Source: Serilophus lunatus
Taxonomy: Eukaryota; Chordata; Aves; Passeriformes; Eurylaimidae
DNA length: 64,000 nucleotides
Assembly (NCBI GenBank): GCA_013399895.1
Contig: VXBA01001836.1
Location: 800,533 to 864,532, forward strand
Reading direction: 5' to 3'
In this document: positions 1 through 13,600 of the stretch, piece after piece
How the letters are laid out: every line of letters starts with the position of its first letter
Numbering within the stretch: position 1 is the first letter of the stretch
Notes under the pieces: generated by a model
Told to the model about the DNA's origin: nothing
Seen by the model: only the letters and a program-made list of their open reading frames with translations
Databases searched by the model: none
Translations under genes and position numbers: made by a program

Positions 1-281
1 AGTGGTCATTCAAACATTCTCACTGCTTATCTGTAACTCCTTTGGCAAAGAGTTTTGGCAAATGGAAGAACTGTTCATGTGAAGTCTCCAGACAATATAA
101 CAAGAGCATTCAGAACATTTCACAGGTTCCTTTGGAGGTGCCTGACCCACCTTTTCCATGCTGAACAGTTGTGCATTTATTTGCTGTATGAAAACTTCTG
201 CACACCCACTAACCAGTCATAAAAATATGAGGCAAAATAATACCAAGCAAGTAAAGGAGAAGTGTGTTTTCTCTTTGAACT

Positions 282-347
282 ACAGAATCATTTCATTTAG
301 GTTGGAAAACACCTTCTAATACCAAGTTCCAACTGTACAGCCCAACC
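282..347 (-). mobile_element. CR1 3'-end fragment
   Basis: Short minus-oriented CR1 end: ACAGAATCATTTCATTTAGG, then TTGGAAAACACCTTCTAA and a degenerate TCCAAC block. This is the reverse complement of the CR1 3' terminus. It is old and truncated. Confidence 0.6.
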
Positions 348-1752
348 TTCATAGTTCAGATTTGGAAAACATAACAAGACAAATGCCACGAAAGGTAAGG
401 TACACATTAAATCCAAGAAAGCCGTGCATGGTGACTTGGTGGCTTTTCACTGTTCATATCCAGGCCAACCTTCCTGTTCAGCTAATGCTAACCCCAGCTC
501 CCAGCCCTGACTCCAGAGGAAGATGGTAACCAGGTTTTTACAGTTTTCCTATCGCACAAGTCACAGCCCTGACAACCATCAAGCAATAAATACCCTTCAG
601 TGGGGCACCATAGACCAAAAAGGAAGAAAATTCACATTTTTCTGCTGCAGATGTTCCTTCTGGTCACTGAGGCTTCACTACCAAAGTAGAAGTTTAGCAC
701 TGCACCCATGCCTGTTTCAACACTTTTCCTATACTGCTTGGTCTTTTAAGAGTGTTCATGTTTCCATAACACCAACCACAAGCCAGATAAACAAATACTT
801 TTCCCACTTATTTGGGATGCCTTTTTTTATAAAATGAGAAGCACAATGGGCATAAGTTCATACAAATTTAAAAAAAAAAAAAAAAAAAAAATCAATATTT
901 TCCTGGGGAATAAAAAATTGTATGCTTTTTACACAAAGAAGGTATTTGCTAAAAATTATCATTAAACTCAAAGTCTGCTTTCTGAATGAGGCAACAGCTT
1001 AAAAGAAAATTTTCTGTCTATACCTCAGTGAACAGATGGAATGTAACTGGGGAAATTACTTTTTTCCAAAAACAATTTTTTTAAAGTGCTTTACCATTTT
1101 CTTATGATGAACTAAGTATGCTTTTCATAATAATACTTCTAATAAAAATAATTTTAACCCCCCAAAAATATATATTTTTTTAACAAAAATAGTTTTATTG
1201 GCTCTCTTGGCTTCCCAGAGTTAAAAACAACTTTCACCAATATAGTTTTCTTGCAAAAATATGTTTCCTTACAGTGAAACACATTTTCAGCTGGGAAAAA
1301 AAAAAAAAAAGCCCTCAACAAAGCAATTGTGCTCAATACTAATAATTCATGGGTCTAGAATACCCTTTCATCTGGGCTCCTGAAAGCATTCTACAAATAA
1401 CAGAATGAACTGCACTGAGGCAAATAACTTGTACTTTACAAAAATGGCCCACCTTTCAGAAGCAAATATAAACATTCTTACTGCAACACAGGATCAGCCC
1501 GATGGTCTCTCGAGCCCAGGAGCCTTTTGTTTTCCTGGTAGGGGACACTGCATATGGAAGGCGGGTTTCCTAGGCTGAAGCCAATTCTTCTCGCTCCAGA
1601 TATGCCAGTCCCTGCAATTTCCTGGTTAGACTGACTGTGCCTTTCCCTGGGAAACAGGGTCTGCCAAGAGGAGACTCTGAGGGTACGTGCCTAGAGAAAA
1701 TCTGAGAATAGCTCAGGCACGTACTACACAAGGCTCTTATGTGGCCATAAAC
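348..1752. other. No gene recognised
   Basis: AT-rich non-repetitive sequence with two poly(A) tracts. It resembles a 3' UTR or intergenic DNA, but nothing assigns it to a gene. Confidence 0.5.
870..891. repeat. Poly(A) tract, 22 bp
   Basis: Uninterrupted A run. Similar runs occur at 1296-1310 (A15), 26830-26850 (A21), 37695-37716 (A22) and, as T, at 6906-6923. None is preceded by a recognisable retrocopy. Confidence 0.9.
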
Positions 1753-1980
1753 TAAAACACAAGTTAAAACTCAACATGAGGAAGAACTTCTTTCCATGGA
1801 GGGCAGCAGAGCACTGGAACAGGCTGCCCAGGGAGGGTGTGGAGTCTCCCTCTCTGGAGACATTCCAAACCCACCTCGACGTGTTCCTGTGTCACTTGGT
1901 CCAGGTGACCCTGCATTGGCAGGGGCATTGGAGATGATCCCCACATGTCCCTTCCAACCCTAACAATTCTGTGATTCTGT
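1753..1980 (+). mobile_element. CR1 LINE 3' fragment, plus orientation
   Basis: Contains the CR1 hallmarks GAGGAAGAACTTCTTTCC, GGAACAGGCTGCCCAGGGAG and CCCTTCCAACCCTAACAATT. It ends in the short ATTCTGTGATTCTGT repeat that terminates CR1 instead of a poly(A) tail. Confidence 0.93.
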
Positions 1981-4900
1981 AAATAGTCTCCCACCATCTG
2001 ACAAAACACCATGGGACCTGCCTGAGTCAGAATTCGTATCTAATGGCATTCCATTTCTAGCACTTCTACCTGAGGCAATGAGTTCCACAGCTTAATTATA
2101 CATTGTGCAACATAAGTAGCTTTTGTTTGTTTTTTTGCTTGCTCAGGATCCATTACTTGTCAGTTTCACTCGAAATTGCTGCATTATGAAAAAACTATTT
2201 CACGTATCAGGTTGATCTTACAGACCCCTGTAAGCAGTCTTCTCTCTTCTGCTTGTCTGGAACCAGCAGTTGTATTCAAGAGTTGTATTCAGAGTCACCA
2301 CTCTCTGTGCCAAAGACGGCCCATAATTTTTATAAGCTTTCTTTCTTGTTCTTTCCTTTCACAATAAATAAGATCTAGCTGATGCATCAGTGTGATGCTC
2401 CTTGATGAGCAGTAAGAAGTCCACACTAGGAGTGGTTAAATTCCATGTTTCCTGATGTGACTACTTGGTTACCACATACCAAGAAGCAAGGATGCATTTT
2501 CCTAGGAGTATCATTTTCAACACCCTCATTTATTTTTTTCTGGCATTAATGAACTGCTGAGACTTAATCCCACTCTTCTCCACATCATTTCAGCCTGGTT
2601 TTAAAAAAAAAATAAATCAGCACTGTTTAAAGATATCACAAGCACATCTCATTAATAACTTGAAATGCCTGGTCACATTCTTGTAGTTCATGCTGCAAAC
2701 ATATCCCCAGGGGTCTTACCCAGCTTGACCTTCTTAATCATTGCTTTTCCTTATAGCATTGATGCTCTAATTTCATAGACATCCATACAGACCAGCTACA
2801 GACTCAGAAATGCAGCATGTCACCTCTTAGGTCAGCAACAATAGGGTTGTACTAGAGTTAGAACCGTATTCCTACTTAATTTCTGACAGCAGCCTGGGTT
2901 CCCTCCTCTTACTGTAGTAATAGCACACTGTATAGCATTCCTAGGAGCTATCCCCCTTTGTCCTGACTCCTTCCTTGAGCTTGGTCTGAAGTTCATTAAC
3001 CTTATGCTCCATTCTGTTTGCATTTGAGGACGGGAATACAAACATAGCAAGGCACAATTTGGAAACTTGCTTGCATTGTTTGTATACAGTAGATACTCTC
3101 AGTAGTAATAGTTCAGTTTGTTTTCTGAAAATCCACAGCTTTTCTGAAGTTTTAGCACTAATTTTTATTGGGTTTTGGTCAACTCTAACATCTGGCACAT
3201 GTATCTTCTTACTTAATAGCCTTGAAACTTCGGAGTTTAACAGCGTTTGTGTTTCAGCTTCTTCTAAACTCCACTATGACCCAGTTCCTGCTAAACTTAC
3301 TCAAACAAAAGTTCAGCCTGATACAAGCAAGAGATTTAAGATAAAGGGAAGGAAAAAATCATCAACACATTTGATTTCTAAGGAACTGTTCTTTGGCAAG
3401 AAAGTCCTAAATCAAAGCCAGCAGGACATTTGGATTACACTTTGGAGAACTGGATTCATAAAAACCCAACATGATCCTGAACTTTTTAATCCATAACACC
3501 CAGTATAAATACGAAGCACATGTGTACTAGTTACAGAAGACACACAAATTATTGGAATGTTAAGTATTTGGAACTGGGCAACACTGCTTCCAAATTCAGA
3601 CTGAAGTTTGGCAATAAGGTCACAAGCTCTCCTTTGCTCTCTGAAGCATAAATTGACTTAAAAGCTCTACAAACCCCTAGAGAAGAGTCTATTGCTAAAA
3701 GGGCAGTTCTCTGATGATCCTTTTCCCCAGCATCCTGGTTCTCAGGGGGTCTGCTATCAGCTACAGATACCACATGAGCTACTACTCCTTGGTCTCAGCG
3801 CTGAGGACCACAGGAGGTGCCAGCAGCTGGGTGTGCAGATGCAGGGTGGGGGGGGAAAGGGTGGAAGCCCCTAGCAAGAAGCCTGTGGCTCAGGCTAAAT
3901 ACCATCACTGGGATACCTTCATGGACAGTGAGGGTATGAAAATCCAGGGATTCCTTTTTGGGGGCACCCGTGGGGTCACTGGGACCACCCACTGCAAAGG
4001 CGCTTTGGTCCCAGCAGTTCAAAGTCTTGGGTGGTGGAAGTGTGACTGCCAGAGTAGCATCTGAATGGCTAGACAGCAAAGTTTCCTTAATGTTCACCTG
4101 CTATACTGAATTAAAAGGAGACTAAAAATACATTGGGTAATTGGATTGAAGCCAAAGGACATGCCTCAGCTAATACAAAGGCAGCTGCTCAGAGAGATGG
4201 GTCTTGCTCCCATGCTCTGCTCTTGAAAATTGCAAGTAAAGCCCTCAGCCTCTCTTCTGCTGTTTCAAGCCCTCACAGGCTGCAAAGCAAAACACCAAAG
4301 AACACTCACCATATCTGCAGGCCAGCAGCTCACTTTGGGACAGTCAGAACCAGGTTTTGGTGCAGGATGGGCGACAGGTCAGGAAAGACAGTGAAGTTTT
4401 CATACAAACAACGTTTGAACTGCAGAAGTCACGTGTGAGACATGAAGCTGTACTCTCTTCAACATAAAACTTACTTCTTCAGCTTGGATTTTTCTGACAT
4501 TCTGCTACAACAATAGAACCTTATTTTCGTATTGCTGAGAGTAATCTTGTTAAGTGCCTTAGAGGTATACTCAAATTCCACTCAAAAATACTTCCTTGTA
4601 CTACCTGAACATCCCATGGTGATGATGATCCCATCCTGAACACCATAAATGGGTGTTATTTTCAGAAAACAGAATGTGTGCCGAAAATCTCTGGATCAAA
4701 GTATCTTTCAGTGGTTTTATTCCAAATTTGGCCAACAAAATAGCTCAACCCCCAAAAAACAACAGAAATCAATCAAACAAAAGCAACAAAATAAACAAAA
4801 TGAAAACCTAATATAACATAAAAAATACACAAGCCTGTCCAATCCAGCCTTGATATTCAACTTTCTGGTAATGGCCTTCTTTTAAAGGGAAGGAAAAAAT

Positions 4901-5157
4901 CTGACCAAAACAAAGGTGACTCTGATTAAAATGACTACCACTAGAGTAATTTGCATATAATTTATTGTAGAAAAATATGCCAGAGGGCTTGACAAAATTT
5001 CAGCCAAAGTCAGCAAAGTTTCTCACTTTTATGGTCCTTTTATAAGACTTACATGGCACTGGCCATATCAGCTTCAAGGGTCATATAGGCTGGCTGAACC
5101 ACCTTGACAAGAGTGTTTCAACAAACTCTGAGAAAATTTTTTTCATTCCATTGAAGA
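1981..5157. other. No gene recognised
   Basis: Intergenic sequence without recognised repeats except an A/C-rich stretch at about 4745-4830. A 145-residue open frame on the plus strand (3059-3496) has no recognisable domain and is probably chance. Confidence 0.5.
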
Positions 5158-5873
5158 CTTACAGAAATTTGGGTTGGAAGGGACCTTTGAAGGTCATCCA
5201 GTCCAACTCCCATCCATTAATCAGGAACATCTTCAACGAGATCAGGTTGCTCAGAGCCCCATCCCACCTGACCTTCAATGCTTCCAGGGATAGGGCATCT
5301 ACCACCACCCTGGGCAACTTTTGCTAGTTTCACCACCCTCATCATAAAGGATTTCTTCCTTATATAGTGTTAGATTCGACCCTCCCTTGGTTTAAAACCA
5401 TTATCCCTTGTCCTATCACTACAGGCCTGCTAAAAAGTCTGTTCCCATCTTATAAGTCCCCTTTAGGCACTGGCAGGCTGCTATGAGGTCTCCCTGGAGC
5501 CTTCAACCCCACTCCTCTCAACCTGTCTCCACAGAGAGATGCTCCAACCCTCTGATCATTTTTGTGACCCACTCCAGCAGCTCTATGTCCTTCCTGTGCT
5601 GGGGATCCCAGAGATGGAAGCAGCTCTGCAGGTGGGGTGTCCATTAGAGAGAAGCAGAGGGGCAGAATCCCCTCCATCGACCTGCTGCCCTCACAGGGGG
5701 ATGAGCCCAGGACACATTTGGCTTTCCAGGCTGCCAGTGCCCATGGCTGGGTCATGTCCAGCCTCTCACCCACTAGCACCACCAATTCATTCCCAGCAGC
5801 AATTCCTTCTGTGACCCTTCTCCCCCCAGGCAGTATCAGTACCTGGGGTCGTGCAACCCAGCTGCAGGACCCA
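5158..5873 (-). mobile_element. CR1 LINE 3' fragment, minus orientation (0.7 kb)
   Basis: Begins with the inverted CR1 3' end (TTGGGTTGGAAGGGACCTTT, TCATCCAGTCCAACTCCC). It continues through the conserved 3' UTR blocks (GGTTGCTCAGAGCCCCATCC, TGGGGATCCCAGAGATGGAA) into the end of the ORF2 region. Reading frames here are CR1 debris. Confidence 0.93.
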
Positions 5874-8162
5874 TGCATAAACTATTTTATCAAACTTGAC
5901 TGCAGCAGTTTTCGTTTGGTATGGTATTTTGATCACCATATCCTACTTCTGGACTGTAGACAAACCCCATTTGCAGATCAGTGTGCAGCAACAGGCTGTT
6001 CTTGACTGGGAATATAAATGTATTTCTCTATCAGCCTTCATACTGCTACCCGTTCCTTGCTGAACAATTTCATACACTTCACAAAAGGCATTTGATTGCT
6101 TAACGGAGCAGTTTTATCACAACAAATGCAAATTACTACTTACAACAAATTTCTGATTCCCATCTAAGCACCAAATGCTGCTTCTCTGTTCCCACTCATT
6201 GTAACACTTTGCTTACACCTTGGAAATGAGTATGCACTTTATAAATTGAGAGGGTTCATTATGAGCAAAGCTTGCAGTCACTGTCTAGATCGTTGGGAGA
6301 TGTTATATTTTAGCACTGCCCTTATGCTGAGCAGATTCAGATTGCTGCAGAAGACAGATGTTTGGAATTCAGAAACTCTGTCAAGTTGCAGGTGATGGCA
6401 CTGTCTGTACTATATCCCCCTATCTCCACTTTTTTAACAATAAAATGAAGTGAGGAAAAAACAAGAGGAAACTCTGTTTACCATCTTAAGAAACTCTGGT
6501 TGTGTTCCTGAAGCACATCTTAAGGTGTGTGTTTCTTATTACAGAAACTGGATGCACTTAATACAAGTTACTCAGAACAGTAATTGGATTAATCAGGAAC
6601 GGGCCCTTCCAGCCTGAGAACTGAGCTGATAAAGCAACTTCTGAAAGGCACAAGGCAGCTACTTCTAATTTTACTTAATGACAAAGTTAGATTCAAGACA
6701 ACTAGTTCATGTGTGCAGCTAAGCTGAATCTGACACACTTTACAGGAACAGTAATAAAAAATTCTTACCAGAATTCACACAGAGAAGTTTGCCAGAGACA
6801 GAGAACTACCACCACAAAAGCTAGGAAAGAATTGTTTATTTAAGGCATCCTGGACAGACTGTATTAAAGGCTCCTACAGAATTCAGGTTAAACCCTGAGC
6901 AAATCTTTTTTTTTTTTTTTTTTGCATTATAAAATGTAGTTTTAAAACATTTTCAAGTATATATTCAGTATGGAGTTCTCTTAAGCATCCACCCTTCAGA
7001 AGACTGTGAGATCTTTAAAACACAAAGGTTTGTTTTCATGGTGCTTGTAACAGGATTTCTTTCAGCATAACTTGTGTTCTGTATCAAAATACATTTTAGT
7101 GGGTTGTGTATTACTTTCAAAGTGTTCAGTCAAGAAAACCAATTTTTAAAAAAAATTTTAATATTGTGGTCTTCAAGTCAAAAAATGAATACAAACCCAT
7201 GCATTTTCCTTCACATTGTAAACTTGCTGAAAAATTAGTCTAAGCATATTTTCACATTTATGTGGGCTAAGAGCAGCCAGTTACCAGACAGAATTTCCTG
7301 TCTGTTACACGGTTCCATACCACAATCCAATTCTGTAGGGTTTGTGTGACCTACCATAACACAACTACACCTCTTCAAAAAATCATCCCCAAGTTTTAAA
7401 AACCATGGACAGGCAACATTTGCTGGCATTGCTTAACAACTACTTCATCATTAAATAGTTAGCTGGCAGCATCAAGTTAATCCATATATCCATGATTTAA
7501 AGCTACAAAAAAAATTAAATATCAAGTGAATATTCCAAGCATTTGTAAAATGTAAGGAACGTGACTATGACTTTGACCAAAGAGTTCAGGGTATTTTTGT
7601 TTAAATTCTTCAATGTTAAAGAAAACGGTAATTTTAGCATTCAAGGTACAGCACATTTTCTTGTAAAGTTGGATTTCAAACTGAGCTCAATTGTGTTGGT
7701 CACTACCATGGTAATGTGACTAGACAAGCACAAGAAATTTCTTTGGCACTCTTCTTTTTCTTTTCTCTAAGCACAGCATTGGTGGCAGCTTTCTAAATTT
7801 AGGTATGTACCTGGAACTAGAACTTTGTCTTTTCAAATCAGATCTTCCTCCACACTGTTCTTGGCATCCCTGTACAGAGATAACCTATCCCCTCTTGCTG
7901 AAGAACAGTCTTCAAAGCAGTACTCTCTGAAGACAAATAACTAATTTTGTAAAAATAATTTATTCTAAAAATTGGCACTTCAGTGAAGGATTCCTCTGAA
8001 AAGATTATATTCTTATGCAATGTTACATCTCTAAAATGTCAGTTCTCAGTTATGAAGTGTCTCCGACTTAGAACTGCTTTACATGAGCACAAAAATATGC
8101 AATGAACAGAAAGCAGCAAGATTTCAGCAAATGCTAGTAAGTAGTTCCAGTGCTTCTGACAG
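5874..8162. other. No gene recognised
   Basis: AT-rich sequence between two CR1 copies. It contains minus-strand AATAAA hexamers near 6836 and 7959 and a T18 tract, so it could be distal TMEM38B 3' UTR. No coding potential was seen. Confidence 0.45.
7959..7964 (-). terminator. Candidate distal poly(A) signal for TMEM38B
   Basis: AATAAA on the minus strand, about 2.5 kb past the stop codon and beyond the CR1 insertion. It is the first canonical hexamer noticed downstream. A six-base motif in AT-rich DNA is weak evidence; another copy lies near 6836. Confidence 0.2.
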
Positions 8163-9575
8163 TATAGAATGGTTTAGGTTGGACAGGACCTTTAAGATCA
8201 AGTCAAGCATTAACCCAGCACTACAAAGCCCAACACTAAACCATGTCCCTGAGTGCCACAACTACATGTCTTTTAAATCCCTCCAGGGACAGTGACTCCA
8301 CCACTTCCCTGGGCAGCCTGTTCCTGTGTTTGAAAACCCTTTCAGTCAATATATTTTTCCTAATATCCAGCCTAAACCTTCCCTGGCACAACTTGATGCC
8401 GTTTCCTCTTGTTCCTATCCTTTGCTACTTGAGAGCAAAAACTGACCCCTGCCTGGCCCCACCTCCCTGTCAGGAAGTTGGAGAGAGCCAGAAAATCCCC
8501 CCTGAGCCTCCTTTACTCCAGAATGAGCCCCCCCCCTGCTCCCTCAGCTTCTCCTCATCAGATTTGTGCTCCAGACCCTTCCCCAGCTCTGCTGCTCTTC
8601 CCTGGACCTTTTCCCTTGTGCAGTTTTCCAGCCACTTTTCCCCCAGCCTGGAGCACTGCTTGGGATGGTTGGGACCCAAGAGCAGGACCCAACACTTCCC
8701 CTTGTTGTACCTCATACAATTTGCCTCATCCCATTGATCCAGCCTGTCCAGGTCACTCTGCAGAGCTTTCCTGCCCTTCCAGCACATCAACCTTCTCACA
8801 CAACTTGGTGTTGTCAGCAAAATGACTGAGGCTGCCCTCAATCTCCTCATCCCAACTGTTGATAAATATATAAAACAGGACTGGCCCCTATACTGAGCCC
8901 TGGGTGACACCCCTGGTGACCATTCCCACCTGGATGTCACTCCATTCCCCACCATTCTCAGGGTCTGGCTGCCCAGACAGTTTTTTATCCAGTGAACAGA
9001 GCACTCATCCAAGCCATGAGCACCTGATTTCTCCAGGACAATCCTGTGGGAAACAGTATCAAAGGCTTTACTGAAGTCCAGGTGGGCACACCCACAGCCT
9101 TTCCCTCATCCGCTAGGGTGGTCACCTTTTCAAAGAAGATCAGGTTGGTCCAGCAGGACCTGCCTTTCCTAAGCCCAGGCTGGCTGGGTCTGCTCCCCTG
9201 GTTGTCCCGCTTGTGCCACGTGATGGCACTCAAGGTGATCTGCTCCATGCCCTTCCCTGGCACTGAGGTCTGGCTGACAGGTCTGCAGTTCCCCAGATCC
9301 TCCTTCTGTCCATTCCCGTAGATGTGTGTCCCATTTGCCAATCTCCAGTTAAATGGGACCTCCCTGGTTTGCCAGAACTGCTAGCACACCATGGGAAGTG
9401 GCCCAGGGAGCTCTTCCACCAGCTCCCTCAGTGCCCTTGGGGTGGACCCTGTCCAGCCCCATGGACTTGTGTCTAAGTGGTGTAACAGGTCACTGACCAT
9501 TCCTTCATGGATTATGGGGGCTTCATTCTGCTCCCTATCCCTGTCTTCCAGCTCAGGGGGCTGACTAAACAAGGT
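8163..9575 (-). mobile_element. CR1 LINE with decayed reverse transcriptase, minus orientation (1.4 kb)
   Basis: The longest CR1 copy in the window. Read on the minus strand, the region 9341-8985 encodes RT-like text including NCRPVSQTSVPGKGMEQI, GFRKGRSC-like and NLIFFEKVTTLADEGKAV. The region 9012-8470 continues with SDLDRLDQWDEANCMRYNKG, the C-terminal part of CR1 ORF2, in another frame. The frames are broken and overlap, so the copy is dead and 5'-truncated. It lies about 0.9 kb past the TMEM38B stop. Confidence 0.92.
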
Positions 9576-10439
9576 GAAAGTGCTGTCCAGTATCCTTCTT
9601 TATAATTTAGTCTGTCTTTGAAAAAAAAAAAAATGCTTGGATAAAAATGCAGGCAGAAATGTCTAGTCCCAGTCAAACCCGAAGATACCTACAAAGCACA
9701 GGCAAATCACCAGTGTAACATGAAAAACACCTACATATCAAATGCTTGCAAAAAAAAAGTGTCAAAGTAAGCCAACAACAAAAACGTCAAAATGTTTCTA
9801 CTTGCTAACTATAAAGATTAATTTTTAAAGTGCCAGGTAATTTACTCTCATTTTAAAAAATAGAAAAATACTGAAAAATATTTACTTAAGTAAATGCAGA
9901 AAGTATCAATCAGTGCTATGTGAATTACAACGACAATTCAGTTATTTTTCTATTTAAAGGCATTAGTGTGGTACATTTTTAAGGTTTTACAAGTGCAGTG
10001 TGATTAAGCCTTACTCAGATGGTGACTTTCTTATTTGAGATTGCTACAGTGAACTCTACAGTGCAGATCAATGTTACACAAATGAAACATAAAAACAGGG
10101 GGATAGGGAGTGGTGAAACAAATTATATCTTGGAAAAAAATAACAAATATGATTGTCACATTTTCAAAACTATCATTTTAGCACGTAAGCACTTAAAGTC
10201 ATTATAAATAAAAAAACTAGTAAACTTATAACCACTACAAAAATTTGTAGCTTTAACTCGCAAATCTAACCTGCGCATCTAGACACCTGAACAGCAGCTC
10301 ATGTAACATATTCACAAGACAAACCCCAACACAGCCCTGTTCTCTCCTCACATGCATTTCCTTAAAGAGACTTCTCAGCCAGCCTAAGCTGGCATACAAA
10401 CCCCTTCAATGGTCATGACCACTAAGGATTTTGAGTCAC
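9576..10439 (-). other. TMEM38B: Proximal 3' UTR region of TMEM38B
   Basis: AT-rich sequence directly after the TMEM38B stop codon and free of repeats down to the large CR1 copy. No AATAAA or ATTAAA was found on the minus strand here. The transcript may therefore use a variant signal, or run on through the CR1 insertion to a signal further down. Confidence 0.45.
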
Positions 10440-10646
10440 TTATTCTGTTTTCTTTGCTTGTCTTTTCTTAACACCATCCTGGTGCTGTTCAGGAGGCCGG
10501 TCACAGACGGATGAGCCATTGGAAGCTGTGGCACCTTCTCCCTTCACTTTGGAAGGTGTCTTTCTCAAGCCAAAAAACATATGGCCTAATGCAGCCTCAA
10601 AGGGAGCAAATGGCGAAGTTGTACCTCTCGTCAACATCATTTTTAC
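10440..10646 (-). CDS. TMEM38B: TMEM38B coding exon 6 and stop
   Basis: Encodes residues 219-286 and the TAA stop. It begins VKMMLTRGTTSPFAPFE, equivalent to human MTFAPFE, then LGHMFFGL. A variable hydrophilic, lysine-rich tail follows and ends KKRQAKKTE. The tail ends in the same KKxx-like form as human KKNE, consistent with ER retention. The acceptor is TTCTTCTTAG. Confidence 0.93.
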   Translation of the reverse strand, partial: VKMMLTRGTTSPFAPFEAALGHMFFGLRKTPSKVKGEGATASNGSSVCDRPPEQHQDGVKKRQAKKTE

Positions 10647-13600
10647 CTAAGAAGAACAAGGATCAAGTTACAATAAAATCTGCAATGGCTTCACAACAGC
10701 CGTAAACAAATTCCAAGCTGAATGGATGTATGGCATTTCCAGCTTTCCACACGAGCACAAGGCCATGCCACCAAGAACAGAAACACGTTCATTTTAGCTT
10801 GAACTGATCAATTAATGCCCTTCTTTCTGACCAAAACTCTCCATACAGCTATGGGGAAACCGGAGAGAGACTCTTCATCATGAGAAGAGGAATGGGTACA
10901 AGTTGACAGAGAGGAAATTAGATATTAGATATTAGATATAAGAAAGAAATCTTTTACTGTGAGGGTAACCCTGTCAGTGCTCAAAGCCAGATTGGATAAG
11001 ACCCTGGTCCAGTGGAAAATGTCCCTGCAAGGGAGGTTTGGGACTAGATGATCTTTAAGGTCCCTTCCAACTCTTAACATTCTGTGATCCTACGAGCTAT
11101 ATAGAGGCACATGCACAAAAAACTTTCTATGTAAGATTACTAAAATTATCCTAAGAGTAAAACACGTTTAATGCCATACAAGTGAAGAGCAACTTCCACG
11201 TGTAAGCTTTGTGCCTTCTTCAAACCAAAAAACTGTAAACAGAGTGGCTTACTTCCATTTAAATTGAAATAATGGCATGTGTAAGCAGGTAAATGTATAT
11301 CCACAACCAGACTTTAATTAGAATTCCAGACAGCCACATTCATTCCTTAATTTCAGAGATTAGGGTGGACTTGGAATCAGGATACTAAGAAACTGCTTTA
11401 TACATCCAAGTACTGAACAAGTTAATATTGCAACAGTTTCTACAGTTTTCAGGGACATGACAAGTTTCTGAAAGATACTGTTACAGAACTACGACAGATC
11501 CACCGCTGTTGATTTGTAAGTTAAGTGGATGCTTAAGTTTCTGATTGCCAGTATGACCACCAGTGTATGGATTTAGTCACTTCAGTGTACCCTGACAGCC
11601 AGCTCCTGAAGTCAGCTGTAATTTGTCAGTTCCAGAATAACAGTCCTTTCCTTCTCCATTCCCAGCATCCCCAGTTCAACTACACCTTTACTGGTTTAGG
11701 TGGAGAATCATGAACAGGAGTTCAAAGTCTCAGCTCCTTGAAGTGAAGTCTGTAGAATTAAACTTGTCAGCTGCTTCACAGAAAGGAGACTGGCAACCAC
11801 CACTCTCACACAGTCTCTGGACAGCAGCTCTGAAGCTCTTAAAACTGCCAGATTTCAGTTAACAGAGACTATATTTTCTTATTAGCTCATAATCCTGCAG
11901 ACAGGCATCATCCTGGAAACGAACAAGACTGGAGGGACTGAAGAATTCAATAGAGAAGTGGTGTCTATTTTATTATAAAAGTAGTTACAGCAATTTCAAA
12001 GTGATATGCTTTCTCTTCCCACTAATTTTGCAAACTCTTTAAGACAGAGGAGAGTCTAGTTGGCTTGTTTTGCAAACCCACAGGTTCACACAAAAGACAG
12101 AGACCAGGAGAGTTTCTTTTTTACAAGCATAATAGGTTTTGTTTGAAGTTATGGACAAACAAGCCTGAATATCAAACGTTGGGTGCCAAAATCCTTGATT
12201 TTTTTTTAACTTTTTTTTTCCCCCTCATGTGTTTGAACAGTAAGAACAGGTCCTCTGTTCTCTTCATTTACAGATCAAACACAGGTTTATGGCTTTAGTA
12301 AGAGCTGGCCTTCCCACCCAGAAACTCACATTCTAACTTGTCAGTGTCTTTTGCACTGAAATAACTAAATAAAATACTTTCTGTTACTGAGTTACTTGGA
12401 ACACTGGCAAATTCTTACCTTGAAGACAATGAGAAAGATGGTGTATAAAAACACGAGGTTGTGTCTTGCTATTGGCAAGTACTGGCTGTGCTGCAGGGTG
12501 AAAAGAACTGCTCCTATCAAAGTTACCTTCACAGGGCTGGAAATCAAACAAACAATGTTAATTTCTCTTCTCTACTCCACAGCAAAAGCTGCCACGGCCT
12601 GGAAAGCAATGTTTTTAAGAGTGCAAAAGAATTGTTTCTGCATAGGACCAATGGAAACTCGTAGTGACAGTGGTAAGGTCCAAAATCTGGCTATGATTAG
12701 ACTAAAACTTTCACTTTCTATATTATTACTATGCTTTCTGTACACAATATGGACAAGCACCAAGTTCAGCAATGCTTTACATACCCAGCAAACTCCTACG
12801 TGACAAATCCTCCTCAAAATCAATGCTTCTATTCAGATTCTAGACAACAGCTTATGTACTAGCAGAAGAATTCTGTGCATTTCTTAATCTGCATCTGCAT
12901 GTGACGTGTGCAGGTGTTATTACAGAGCATCTAAGTGTGGACATATTCTTCACTGTCTGTTCAGTAACTCAGAGATTCACTGCACCAAATTCCTGCTCAG
13001 GAAGTCCAAAAAAACAACCCTGTGTATAAAAGCATCTCATCCATTCACAGGATCTTTGATCCTTTTAGCTTCCTTCAATTTAATGTTCTTAAGATTTATA
13101 CATGAACAAAAACTTTTAAAATCTTTTTTGAGTTACTTTGAGCCATATCCACCATGGAGAAGGAGAATATATGCAAGTGATGGCCATCAGTAAGCATTAC
13201 TCTGGTATTGTGCCTGTAAGGACAGTTTTATTTGGGCTTACTTGTGCTATTTTTGACAGTGACCTCTTCCTTCTGGAATTTTACTTTCAAGACTGCCACT
13301 TAGGCACCGATAGAGGGAGAGACATTCTAAATACTTGGAATTTCAGAGAAAGTCACCAACTAACACAATCCACAAAAAGTTGAAATACTGCCAAGAAGGC
13401 TACAAATGTCATTTCTGCTACTCTGTGACTAAGAGTGGCTGCAGAAAAGCAAGAAAACTTTAAAAAAAATATTCTATTTAAAGAGCTGAGAGTAATATTG
13501 GAAAGACCAAAAGAATTTTAGGAAATTATCACAGTGACCTTATCTTGACTTAACATAGTATCTCGTGGCTTTCCAGCCTGTTTCAACTCTCAGTTTACAG

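Noticed and set aside
5450..5878. 142-codon minus-strand frame
   Set aside because: Lies entirely within a CR1 3' fragment.
8470..9341. Possible host gene on the minus strand
   Set aside because: The peptides are CR1 reverse-transcriptase ORF2 remnants in broken frames.
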